Shown: positions 1 through 6,691 of the stretch, in pieces | How positions within the stretch are numbered: position 1 is the first letter of the stretch | How the letters are laid out: each line of letters begins with the position of its first letter | DNA from: an uncultured Alphaproteobacteria bacterium | GTDB lineage: Bacteria > Pseudomonadota > Alphaproteobacteria > UBA9655 | Length of the DNA: 6,854 nucleotides | Direction: 5' to 3' | Assembly (NCBI GenBank): GCA_937967795.1 | Contig: CALBSK010000080.1 | Span: 1-6,854, forward strand | Translations under genes and position numbers: made by a program | Notes under the pieces: generated by a model | Told to the model about the DNA's origin: nothing | The model's input: the letters and a program-made list of their open reading frames with translations, nothing else | Databases searched by the model: none

Positions 1-15
1 AACAAATTTTCTTTT

Positions 16-33
16 AAATTTATAGATAAATTT
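16..33. repeat. AT-rich 8-bp inverted repeat
   Basis: AAATTTAT and its exact reverse complement ATAAATTT are separated by AG. A second, outer pair (ACAAATT at 2-8 and AATTTGT at 35-41) brackets it with unequal spacing. The stretch is almost pure A and T, where such symmetry is common by chance. There is no GC-rich stem or clean T tract to make it a convincing terminator. It could be an operator or nothing. Confidence 0.25.
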
Positions 34-58
34 TAATTTGTATTAAACCGCCCTGTTT

Positions 59-109
59 CTATAACGAAGGCGATAAACTCTTCAGTCTTATAAAAGCGAT
101 GTTTGTCAT
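59..109 (-). pseudogene. Possible relic of the 5' end of a 3-hydroxyisobutyrate dehydrogenase gene
   Basis: A 16-codon open frame (MTNIAFIRLKSLSPSL) starts at an ATG whose last two bases lie in the stop codon of the hydrolase gene (ATGA overlap). A ribosome-binding-like GAGGG sits nine bases upstream of that ATG (119-123), inside the hydrolase end. MmsB proteins commonly begin with an NAD-binding strand of the form M-x-NIAFIGLGNMG. The first seven residues fit this, after which the glycine-rich turn is lost (RLK where GLG is expected) and a TAG follows. mmsB acts directly after HIBYL-CoA hydrolase in valine breakdown and often neighbours it, so position, start signals and peptide agree. The match is very short, so it could be chance or the start of another NAD(P)-binding oxidoreductase. 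Confidence 0.4.
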
Positions 110-1155
110 GACTGTTTTCCCTCAAGAATCAGTTCTCTTTCTCCCAAAGACGTAAAATAAGTATCAATCTCCTGATCGTCTAAGCCTTCTAAAGTAGCCG
201 GCTTCCAATGGGCAAGATGATCTTTGTCAACCAAGACGGCACGTACCCCTTCCCTAAAATCATGGTTCGCTAAGAAATGTTGACTCAGTCGAAATTCTTG
301 TTTCATCCTTTCTATAAAGGATAAAGTTTTTCCTTGCTGTAGTTGGCGAAAGACAACGGCTAGGCTGGTGGGGGATTTGGCCTTCAACACGTTATAAGTA
401 TTTTGAGCAAAGGATGAGGGATCTTTTTTAAGGCTTTCCATAATGTCTTTCAGGGCACATTTATCAAAATGATCATTGATGGCATCTTCGTGATGCTCCA
501 AAAATCCTTTATTTACAGGTTGTTTACAATAAGTGATGAGCGCGTCTTCAAGGGATGCTCCTGTTTGCAAACTTTCTTTAAAAAGTTTCAAAGAAGAAGA
601 AGGCATAAAATGAGTGGCAAGTCCTGTCCAAAGAGCATCTTCTGCCTTAACACGTGTGCCCGTAAGGCCTAAATAAAGCCCCACAGCACCCGGTGCTTTA
701 TGAAGAAAAGTTGTGGCTCCTACATCAGGGAAAAACCCAATTCCTGTTTCGGGCATAGCAAGAACAGCTTTTTCGGTTACGATCCGATGACTTCCATTCA
801 CGGATATGCCAAGACCTCCCCCCATAGCGATTCCATCGATAAGGGAAATGTATGGTTTTGTGTATTCATGGATATGGGCATTGAGGGAATATTCTTGTCG
901 AAAGTAACGATCACAGGTTAGAAAATCACCTCTTTGTTTCGCCTCATAAACAGCTCTAACATCTCCACCCGCACAAAAAGCTTTTTCTCCTGAGCCTTGA
1001 ATGACAATGGCATTGAGGGCGGTGTCAAGTTCCCATTCCTTTAAAAGGAAGGTCATTTCTTCAATCATTCCAAGAGAAAGAGCATTGAGAACATTTGGTC
1101 GATTAAGAGTGATCCATCCAACACTTCCTTGAATTTCGGTCAGAAGTTCTCTCAT
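106..1155 (-). CDS. 3-hydroxyisobutyryl-CoA hydrolase (crotonase superfamily)
   Basis: A 349-residue protein of the crotonase fold, in the HIBYL-CoA hydrolase branch. This enzyme cleaves 3-hydroxyisobutyryl-CoA to 3-hydroxyisobutyrate and CoA in valine catabolism, in the cytosol. The core begins with GWITLNRP (13-20). The first oxyanion-hole segment is AFCAGGD (59-65) and the second is GIAMGGGLG (108-116). The active-site stretch MPETGIGFFPDVG (134-146) carries Glu136 and Asp144. The length and the C-terminal half (ERMKQEFRLSQ, then HDFREGVRAVLVDKD) fit hydrolases rather than shorter enoyl-CoA hydratases of about 260 residues. The ATG start lies just before the first crotonase strand. It has no strong Shine-Dalgarno and follows the 2TM gene after 24 bases, so co-transcription is likely. 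The main alternative is another acyl-CoA specificity within the same subfamily. Confidence 0.9.
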   Translation of the reverse strand: MRELLTEIQGSVGWITLNRPNVLNALSLGMIEEMTFLLKEWELDTALNAIVIQGSGEKAFCAGGDVRAVYEAKQRGDFLTCDRYFRQEYSLNAHIHEYTKPYISLIDGIAMGGGLGISVNGSHRIVTEKAVLAMPETGIGFFPDVGATTFLHKAPGAVGLYLGLTGTRVKAEDALWTGLATHFMPSSSLKLFKESLQTGASLEDALITYCKQPVNKGFLEHHEDAINDHFDKCALKDIMESLKKDPSSFAQNTYNVLKAKSPTSLAVVFRQLQQGKTLSFIERMKQEFRLSQHFLANHDFREGVRAVLVDKDHLAHWKPATLEGLDDQEIDTYFTSLGERELILEGKQS

Positions 1156-1179
1156 CCGACTTTGCTTTTTTAAACTTCT

Positions 1180-1575
1180 CTATGCTTTTGGCTTTTTAGT
1201 CTTCTTACTAACGACGGCCTTATGAGGAACGGTTTTTGCCTTCTTAAGAGGGGCTTTCTCTTCTGCTTTTTTTGCAATCTTAGGCGCTTCTTTCCCTTTA
1301 GTTTCCGCTTTCATCAAACGGCGAACCTCATGTTCTTCCCATTCAGCTGTCATAAAAGGGACGACCGCATTCACCTGGGGGATGAGACCTAAATAAAAAG
1401 CGTGAACACCAAGCCCAATGCCCCATCCAATAATAACCCAAATGGGCCAAAAATAGCCTCCACCTGAAATAGCCCAAATCAGAATGAGCCCTAAGTTAAC
1501 AATAGCGTAAATAAGCGCGTCTGTATAAAAACGGCGAAGTTTACTGACATATTTCCTGGCCTCATGTTCATTCAT
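1180..1575 (-). CDS. 2TM domain membrane protein with lysine-rich C-terminal tail
   Basis: A 131-residue protein of unknown function. Residues 5-35 (EARKYVSKLRRFY, then a hydrophobic helix at about 18-36), a second helix at about 42-64 after a GGGYFWP turn, and the WEEHEVRRLM segment (79-88) match the 2TM domain, a small two-helix hairpin found in many bacteria, sometimes fused to regulatory domains. After residue 88 comes a 43-residue tail with 16 lysines plus many alanines, probably disordered and cytosolic. I chose the ATG at 1575 because an AAGGGAG ribosome-binding site sits six bases upstream and the domain begins directly after it. The frame stays open to 1695, but the extra residues do not resemble the family. 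It lies between the acyltransferase and hydrolase genes on the same strand. Its role cannot be told from the sequence. Confidence 0.8.
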   Translation of the reverse strand: MNEHEARKYVSKLRRFYTDALIYAIVNLGLILIWAISGGGYFWPIWVIIGWGIGLGVHAFYLGLIPQVNAVVPFMTAEWEEHEVRRLMKAETKGKEAPKIAKKAEEKAPLKKAKTVPHKAVVSKKTKKPKA

Positions 1576-1606
1576 ATGATTCTCCCTTATTCCCTTACTA
1601 CAGCCT

Positions 1607-1635
1607 ATTGTCATGTTTTTTTTATAAATTTTCAA
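1607..1635 (-). promoter_or_regulatory. Candidate sigma70-type promoter for the 2TM-hydrolase pair
   Basis: On the minus strand TTGAAA (1630-1635) and GACAAT (1607-1612) are separated by 17 bases, matching five of six and four of six consensus bases. Transcription would start near 1600, about 25 bases before the ATG at 1575 and upstream of its strong ribosome-binding site. This also argues against the longer reading frame up to 1695. The region is AT-rich, so chance matches are possible. Confidence 0.4.
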
Positions 1636-1708
1636 GATTTTTATTCTTAAGTATTCGTAAAGAAAAACCCAAAGATGCTCAAGCCAGATCACCACAAAAG
1701 GATCTAAT

Positions 1709-2827
1709 TTATTGAGAAGTTTTCCCCCAGAAGTAGGAAAATAGTTGGCTTCCCCGCTTTAAGAATGAGGCTTCAATTTTCTTATGAACAAAATCCGCCA
1801 TGATAAGAGAGTAAGCCGTTGCGATAAAAATCCCGAGATAAGGACTGAATCCACGGTCAATCATATAATACATTATTACATAACCCGGTAGCACGTGACC
1901 CACATATAAAGGATAGCTTATTTCAGAGAGCCAATTTGTCACTTTCCCAAAGAGCCCTTTGTATTCTTCTTTATCAACGTGGAAAAAAATAAATCCCGAA
2001 AATAAAAAGAACCCGAGAACATAACCCACCGTTTTCGCGCTGTCAGGAGAAATGAATAAAGGAGATAAGAAGGCCAGTAGCAAGGTAGCTAAGAGGAAGA
2101 GGGCCTTTTGCCAAGATATTTGTTTGCTATAAGCTGAAAAAAGACATGTCCCTAAAAGAATAAGAGTAAAAAACTTTAAATTTTTACGCAGGAGCGTAAT
2201 CACATAAAACCAAGAAAGCTCTTCCCCTTCCAAAAGAATGTGTGCCCCATAAATGAGAAGGCTCATCAGAATCGTCAATAAACATATTTTCTCAAGGAAA
2301 TCCTTTTTCCATACACTCCAAACTAAGCTTGCGAAAATGTAAAATTTGATCTGGATTTCCAAGGTCCAAACAGATCCATCAATGAACGGATAATGAAAAA
2401 TATCCCGCACCCAAAAAAAGTAGGACAGAACGTTTCCGAAATCATAAGGGAAGCCTCTTCCTTGCAGAAGGTGCAAAACGAAGACGCATAAGAGTCCTGT
2501 AGAAAAGCAAATGACATAACTTGGCCAGAGTCGGAAAACCTTGTGAATAAGAAAATCCTTTAGAGATGGATATCTTTGTAAGGAAGCAGGGATAAGAAAT
2601 CCTGAAATGAGAAAGAAAAAAGAAACGGCAAAATGTCCCGTATTTATCGGAAAATTATCGATCGCTTCTAAATAAAACGGTGCTGCGAAATCAAAGGGTT
2701 CAATTTGCAAAAGATCTGCTGCCATAGATTGGTGCTGAAAGAAAAAAATAAAAAAATGAAAAAATACAATATAAAGAGCACTTAGCCCTCTTAAAACATT
2801 TAATATTAAGTAATTTCTATTTACCAT
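1709..2827 (-). CDS. Acyltransferase-3 family integral membrane protein
   Basis: A 372-residue multi-pass membrane protein of the acyltransferase-3 (OafA/NodX-like) family, whose members transfer acetyl or other acyl groups to extracytoplasmic sugars such as O-antigen, peptidoglycan or exopolysaccharide. Family marks are the N-terminal LRGLSALYIVFFHFF (12-26) with Arg13 and the likely catalytic His24, FFFLISGFLIP (70-80), and FRLWPSYV (98-105). GSVWTLEIQIKFY (151-163) stands in for the usual W-S-L-x-x-E-x-x-F-Y, and ISYPLYVGH (303-311) is near the end. About ten hydrophobic helices are visible and no soluble SGNH domain is attached. I prefer the ATG at 2827, just before the first motif. A TTG at 2887 would add 20 hydrophobic residues; neither start has a clear ribosome-binding site. 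The substrate is unknown and no polysaccharide genes lie nearby. The gene looks more AT-rich than murA. Confidence 0.85.
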   Translation of the reverse strand: MVNRNYLILNVLRGLSALYIVFFHFFIFFFQHQSMAADLLQIEPFDFAAPFYLEAIDNFPINTGHFAVSFFFLISGFLIPASLQRYPSLKDFLIHKVFRLWPSYVICFSTGLLCVFVLHLLQGRGFPYDFGNVLSYFFWVRDIFHYPFIDGSVWTLEIQIKFYIFASLVWSVWKKDFLEKICLLTILMSLLIYGAHILLEGEELSWFYVITLLRKNLKFFTLILLGTCLFSAYSKQISWQKALFLLATLLLAFLSPLFISPDSAKTVGYVLGFFLFSGFIFFHVDKEEYKGLFGKVTNWLSEISYPLYVGHVLPGYVIMYYMIDRGFSPYLGIFIATAYSLIMADFVHKKIEASFLKRGSQLFSYFWGKTSQ

Positions 2828-3045
2828 AATTACTAAATAATATCTAAATACAGAAATTTCAAGTATAAAAAAATAGCTTAATATCAATAAATTGAGATTA
2901 TCTTATTTTTTTAATTGAACCACTTTTTGCAGCTTCTTCCAAGCCATAAAATAGGGGCGTGTCAAAAAGTAATTCCTCTCTTGTGACAGAAGCTATCTTG
3001 TTCTAGAAAAGAGAAAGCTTACTCTTCCAACTATAGGCATCTTTA
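2828..3045. other. Divergent intergenic region between acyltransferase and dcd
   Basis: This 218-base AT-rich stretch should hold the promoters for the leftward acyltransferase and rightward dcd-murA genes. I see only one passable promoter match (for dcd) and no clear hairpin. On the minus strand a 34-codon frame without a usable start codon runs through 2898-3002. A second minus-strand frame is also open over much of the same stretch, so neither is good evidence of a gene. Confidence 0.5.
2981..3009 (+). promoter_or_regulatory. Weak candidate promoter for the dcd-murA operon
   Basis: TTGTGA (2981-2986) and TAGAAA (3004-3009) are spaced by 17 bases, each with four of six consensus bases. The predicted transcript would begin near 3016, about 30 bases before the dcd ATG. 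The match is modest and the surrounding sequence is AT-rich, so it is a suggestion only. Confidence 0.25.
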
Positions 3046-3630
3046 ATGTCCATCTTCTCCGACACCTGGATTCGCGAACGTGCGCTTCAAGGAATGATTG
3101 AACCCTTTGTTGAGCATCAGGAAAAACAAAATGTTATTTCATATGGACTTTCATCCTATGGTTATGATGCGCGTGTTTCCGATGAATTTAAAATTTTTAC
3201 GAACGTGGATAATGCCATTGTAGATCCCAAAAATTTCTCCTATGCGGGCTTTGTTGATCGAACAACCGATGTTTGCGTGATTCCTCCCAATAGTTTTGTC
3301 TTAGCCCGAACCGTTGAATACTTTCGCATTCCTCGGGATATTCTTGTGATTTGTCTCGGCAAATCCACCTATGCTCGATGCGGAATTATTGTCAATGTGA
3401 CGCCTCTTGAACCTGAATGGGAAGGACACGTAACTTTAGAATTTTCAAATACAACGCCATTGCCTGCCAAAATTTACGCTAATGAAGGGGCATGCCAATT
3501 TCTTTTCTTAAAAGGAGACTCTCCTTGTGAAGTGTCCTACCGCGATCGCCAAGGAAAATATATGGGTCAAAAGGGCGTCACGCTCCCGAAGATTATTAAA
3601 GAAAATTTACTGAAAACTGAGGTATTATAA
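3046..3630 (+). CDS. dcd: dCTP deaminase
   Basis: A 194-residue cytosolic enzyme that deaminates dCTP to dUTP, supplying dUMP for thymidylate synthesis. It belongs to the trimeric dUTPase-like fold. ISYGLSSYGYDARV (31-44) is the conserved N-terminal block. GKSTYARCG (105-113) gives Ser107 and Arg111, equivalent to Ser111 and Arg115 of the E. coli enzyme. The conserved LEF motif supplies Glu132, equivalent to catalytic Glu138 in E. coli. YRDRQGKYMGQ (165-175) is the C-terminal nucleotide-binding lid. The PLEPEWEGHVTLEFSNTTPLP stretch is the form seen in Rickettsia-like enzymes rather than enterobacterial ones. The length is slightly above the usual 185-190 because of a short tail. Its TAA overlaps the murA ATG by one base. 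A bifunctional dUMP-forming enzyme is less likely given the sequence type but is not excluded. Confidence 0.95.
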   Translation: MSIFSDTWIRERALQGMIEPFVEHQEKQNVISYGLSSYGYDARVSDEFKIFTNVDNAIVDPKNFSYAGFVDRTTDVCVIPPNSFVLARTVEYFRIPRDILVICLGKSTYARCGIIVNVTPLEPEWEGHVTLEFSNTTPLPAKIYANEGACQFLFLKGDSPCEVSYRDRQGKYMGQKGVTLPKIIKENLLKTEVL

Positions 3631-3632
3631 TG
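3619..3632 (+). promoter_or_regulatory. Ribosome-binding site and TAATG stop-start overlap for murA
   Basis: GAGG at 3619-3622 lies inside the last codons of dcd, seven bases before the murA ATG at 3630. The dcd TAA (3628-3630) shares its last A with that ATG. This arrangement normally allows a terminating ribosome to reinitiate, so murA translation is probably coupled to dcd. Confidence 0.7.
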
Positions 3633-4898
3633 GATAAAATTGCCATCCGAGGCGGCATTTCTCTTCAAGGTGACATCAAAATAAGTGGGGCCAAAAATGC
3701 AGCTCTTCCCCTGATGACAGCCTGTCTTCTCACAGATAAACCGCTTCAGCTTATCAACGTTCCTGAGCTTTCTGATATTGCCAGCATGGCTGAGCTTTTA
3801 TCCCAACTGGGTGTTTCGATTAGTATTGAAAAAACAGCAGACTCTCAAACACTCCGTCTTCAAACAAAAGATATCATCAGTACAACAGCCCCTTACGATA
3901 TTGTGAGAAAAATGCGAGCATCCGTCCTTGTTCTCGGGCCCCTTCTGGCGCGTTCTGGGGAAGCCCATGTTTCTCTTCCAGGAGGATGTGCCATTGGAAC
4001 TCGCCCTATAGACCTCCATCTGAAAGGCCTTGAGGCCTTAGGAGCTGAAATTACTCTTGAAGAGGGCTATGTTCATGCTAAAGCTCTCCACGGTTTAAGA
4101 GGAACAACTTATACTTTTCCTGTGGTTTCTGTTACCGGCACAGAAAATCTTCTGATGGCCGCTTCTCTTGCGAAAGGACAAACGCGCCTTATTAATGCTG
4201 CTCGTGAACCTGAAGTCGGTGACCTCGCCCATTGCTTGAATGGGATGGGCGCAAAAATTTCAGGAATCGGAACGGACACGCTTGTTATTGAAGGCGTGGA
4301 CCACCTTAACGGAACAACCCATCATGTTATTGCAGATCGCATTGAAGCAGGCACGTATGCGATGGCAGCTGCCTTAACTCGAGGAACAATTCGTCTTAAA
4401 GGAGCGTGCTTCAGCCTTATTCCGACCGTAGCCTCTCTTCTGCAGCAAGCTGGGGTTTTTTTAAAAGATGATGGAGACGCTCTCCTTGTCAAAGCACCTC
4501 CGACTTGTCTTCAGGGAGTCGACGTTATGACCGAGCCTTTTCCTGGCTTTGCCACGGATCTTCAGGCGCAATGGATGACTCTTATGAGTATTGCAGAAGG
4601 TGCTTCGATGATTACGGAAACCATCTTTGAAAATCGATTCATGCATGTGCCTGAGCTCTGTCGCATGGGGGCTAATGTTACGGTCCATGGAGCCTCTGCT
4701 CTCGTCAGAGGTGTTAAGGGTCTCAAAGGAGCACCTGTCATGGCAACCGATTTAAGAGCTTCAGTTTCCCTGATTCTAGCAGGACTCGTTGCGGAAGGAG
4801 AAACGCTAGTGAGCCGCGTTTATCATTTGGATCGAGGATATGAACGGGTTGAAGAAAAATTACGTGCTTGTGGGGCTGACATTGAGAGAGTTCGATAA
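3630..4898 (+). CDS. murA: UDP-N-acetylglucosamine 1-carboxyvinyltransferase
   Basis: A 422-residue enzyme that transfers enolpyruvate from PEP to UDP-GlcNAc, the first committed cytosolic step of peptidoglycan synthesis and the target of fosfomycin. The length is typical for the EPSP synthase-like family. Visible active-site residues are Lys22 and Asn23 in GAKNAALP, Arg93 and Arg96 in VRKMRAS, and Cys120 in LPGGCAIGTRP (equivalent to E. coli Cys115). Asp310 in FATDLQAQ (E. coli Asp305) and Arg402 in HLDRGYE (E. coli Arg397) complete the set. Having cysteine rather than aspartate at position 120 predicts the fosfomycin-sensitive form. The gene is intact and shows that the organism probably makes at least lipid-linked peptidoglycan precursor. 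It is coupled to dcd and followed after 36 bases by the DUF2948 gene. Confidence 0.97.
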   Translation: MDKIAIRGGISLQGDIKISGAKNAALPLMTACLLTDKPLQLINVPELSDIASMAELLSQLGVSISIEKTADSQTLRLQTKDIISTTAPYDIVRKMRASVLVLGPLLARSGEAHVSLPGGCAIGTRPIDLHLKGLEALGAEITLEEGYVHAKALHGLRGTTYTFPVVSVTGTENLLMAASLAKGQTRLINAAREPEVGDLAHCLNGMGAKISGIGTDTLVIEGVDHLNGTTHHVIADRIEAGTYAMAAALTRGTIRLKGACFSLIPTVASLLQQAGVFLKDDGDALLVKAPPTCLQGVDVMTEPFPGFATDLQAQWMTLMSIAEGASMITETIFENRFMHVPELCRMGANVTVHGASALVRGVKGLKGAPVMATDLRASVSLILAGLVAEGETLVSRVYHLDRGYERVEEKLRACGADIERVR

Positions 4899-4934
4899 TA
4901 TATAAAAGAAAAGACCGAACATTGAGATGAAGAA

Positions 4935-5372
4935 ATGACGACATATAAACCCTTAAGAATGACCGCTGAAGATAGAGATGACCTTCAGGTTATAGCTGCA
5001 TGCCTTCAAGATGCGCTTATTCCTCTTTCAGGGATGGAATATGATCAAGAAAATGGTCACTTCCACCTTATTGCCAACCGCTTTTGCTGGGAGTGTGAAC
5101 CTGAAACCCTAAACGGCGCGTCTTATTATGCACGAGTCGCTGCGGGGCTTGCTTTTCACCACGTCAAAGATATCCAGAAAAAAGATATCGATCTTCAAAA
5201 CACCCATGAACTTATCAACCTTCTCACAATCCATAATGAAGAAAATGGCTCCATTCATCTGATTTTTTCAGGTGGATCCGAAATTAAACTTGTGGTGGAT
5301 AAACTTTGCTGCCATTTCAAAGATATGGATGAACCTTATCCCACGCCCAATAAGCCTTGGCACAGCGGGTGA
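4935..5372 (+). CDS. DUF2948 family protein
   Basis: A 145-residue soluble protein of unknown function. I place it in DUF2948 from the opening pattern (LRMTAEDRDDLQVIAACLQDALIPLSG with an early Leu-x-x-x-Asp-x-x-Asp-Leu), ANRFCWE (47-53), an FSGGSEIKLVV strand (111-121), the cysteine-histidine pair in CCHFKD (125-130), and an EPYPTPNKPWH end (133-143). It has no signal peptide or membrane helix. In alphaproteobacteria this family is found directly after murA, as here, which supports both the family call and a shared transcript. A role linked to cell wall or housekeeping is only guilt by association. The ATG at 4935 starts right before the conserved region, with at best a weak ribosome-binding site. 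The gene ends 22 bases from the convergent transporter. Confidence 0.8.
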   Translation: MTTYKPLRMTAEDRDDLQVIAACLQDALIPLSGMEYDQENGHFHLIANRFCWECEPETLNGASYYARVAAGLAFHHVKDIQKKDIDLQNTHELINLLTIHNEENGSIHLIFSGGSEIKLVVDKLCCHFKDMDEPYPTPNKPWHSG

Positions 5373-5394
5373 AAAGTAACGATCTCAAGCATCT

Positions 5395-6627
5395 CTATTC
5401 TTTTTCTTTTGGACGGGAATTGAGAAATAGAAATACAATACCTCCAAGGAAAGCCGCTAAAGGAATAGTCCAGAGAGCATAGGCGTAGGCATGCGCTTCA
5501 TAGACACGTTCTTTTCCGACCGATATTTCTGGCTCAAAGACGTCCATAAAAAAGCCAATAAGGGTATGAAAAAAAGATCCCCCCAGCATGTTGATGCAAT
5601 TTAAAAAAGCAACGGTGATATTTCGCAAGTGAGGCGCTACTAAAGAGGTTCCTATCGAAAAAACAAGAACCTGGTAGCAGCAAAGAACGCCTACGAGAAA
5701 CATCATGACATATAAAACGCTGTAAGTAAGGAGTCCATGTGAGAGGAGCATCAAAGCAAAAATCCCCGCCATGAGCATACCGCACAAAGCTGTTATTAAA
5801 TAAGACGCTTTAAATTTTTCAGCAAGGTAAGCGAGTAACGGCCCCCCTAACAACATTCCTGTAAAAATAGCTGACGTAATAAAAGCAGCTTTATCTTTTG
5901 TATATAAATAAACGTTCATCAAATAGGGGACCCCCCACACATCTGCAAATCCTTCTAAAGGTCCCACCATCAAAAGATTACTAAAAGCAATCAAAAGAAG
6001 CATCGGCATGGTGAGAAGAGATTTAAAATCTCTTAAAAAGGAAGGACTTTCATGAAGAAACGAAACCTTGTAAGACTTGATGGCAACGAAAAGTAATCCT
6101 GTCAGCACTAAGCCTGCTGCTCCAATGATCAGCAAAACATTTTGCCAACCATACAAGGTAATAAGGTGGCTGACGGGCATTCCCCCATAAATAGCACCCA
6201 ATAACCCAAAGGTAAATGTGAGCCCAATCATTCGGGCATAAAGATGTTGAGGAAACCAAAGAGAAATCACTTTAGAAGCTCCTAAAAACCCTGCAGCTGA
6301 GCCAGCTCCGATAAAAAAGCGAGAGAGAAGAACAAGATACCAATTATCTGTCCAAAAAAATAAAAAGGTAGACACAGAGCAAATGAGACAGCACAGAGAA
6401 ACAATCTGACGTGGCCCAAATCGATCTAATAAAAAGGCAATGGGGATTTGCATGCCAGCATATCCATAATAATACATAGCCGCTAAAAGTCCAAAATCAG
6501 TCGCGTCAATTTGAAATTTTTGCATGATCTCAGGAACACACAAACCTGGAAAGACGCGCATCACAAATTGATAAGCAAAAAACAGAACGGAAAAAAACCA
6601 CATAACCCAAGGATGAAAAACAGACAT
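5395..6627 (-). CDS. MFS transporter, substrate unknown
   Basis: A 410-residue inner-membrane carrier of the major facilitator superfamily with about 12 hydrophobic helices. The motif-A loop between helices 2 and 3 reads LLDRFGPRQ (66-74). Helix 4 carries the motif-B-type Arg103 in SRFFIGAGSAAGFLGASKV. A longer polar loop at about 185-205 divides the two six-helix halves, and the end is charged (RPKEKE). The opening VMRVFPGLCVPEIMQKFQIDATDFGLLAAMYY and MQIPIAFLLDRFGPR resemble carriers common in intracellular bacteria such as Legionella, where some relatives import amino acids or nucleosides. That likeness is from memory and does not fix the substrate. The ATG start is supported by AGAGGG at 6632-6637, four bases upstream. 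The gene stands alone, convergent to the murA operon, with no obvious terminator in the 22-base gap. Confidence 0.9.
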   Translation of the reverse strand: MSVFHPWVMWFFSVLFFAYQFVMRVFPGLCVPEIMQKFQIDATDFGLLAAMYYYGYAGMQIPIAFLLDRFGPRQIVSLCCLICSVSTFLFFWTDNWYLVLLSRFFIGAGSAAGFLGASKVISLWFPQHLYARMIGLTFTFGLLGAIYGGMPVSHLITLYGWQNVLLIIGAAGLVLTGLLFVAIKSYKVSFLHESPSFLRDFKSLLTMPMLLLIAFSNLLMVGPLEGFADVWGVPYLMNVYLYTKDKAAFITSAIFTGMLLGGPLLAYLAEKFKASYLITALCGMLMAGIFALMLLSHGLLTYSVLYVMMFLVGVLCCYQVLVFSIGTSLVAPHLRNITVAFLNCINMLGGSFFHTLIGFFMDVFEPEISVGKERVYEAHAYAYALWTIPLAAFLGGIVFLFLNSRPKEKE

Positions 6628-6691
6628 AGCGCCCTCTCTCGTAAAAGATTTGGAAATTAACTTAATAAATAATGGAGTGAGAAAAAGAGGA

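Noticed and set aside
469..921. Plus-strand frames opposite the hydrolase gene
   Set aside because: They lie wholly inside a well-supported minus-strand gene and their translations show no family features.
1576..1695. N-terminal extension of the 2TM protein up to an upstream start
   Set aside because: The extra residues are AT-driven and do not resemble the family, a good ribosome-binding site precedes the ATG at 1575, and a promoter-like element lies inside the extension.
1681..1708. Possible terminator after the acyltransferase (AGATC and GATCT arms)
   Set aside because: The stem is only five pairs with a ten-base loop and is not followed by a T tract on the minus strand.
2828..2887. TTG start giving a longer acyltransferase
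   Set aside because: TTG is a rare start, no ribosome-binding site precedes it, and the family motif begins right after the ATG at 2827. Kept only as an alternative.
3798..4944. Minus-strand frames opposite murA
   Set aside because: They are antisense to an intact murA with all catalytic residues, and the translations look random.
5373..5394. Bidirectional terminator between the convergent DUF2948 and MFS genes
   Set aside because: The 22-base gap contains no inverted repeat that could form a useful stem.
5534..6259. Additional minus-strand frames inside the MFS gene
   Set aside because: They are out-of-frame shadows of the 12-helix transporter, with cysteine- and serine-rich random-looking translations.
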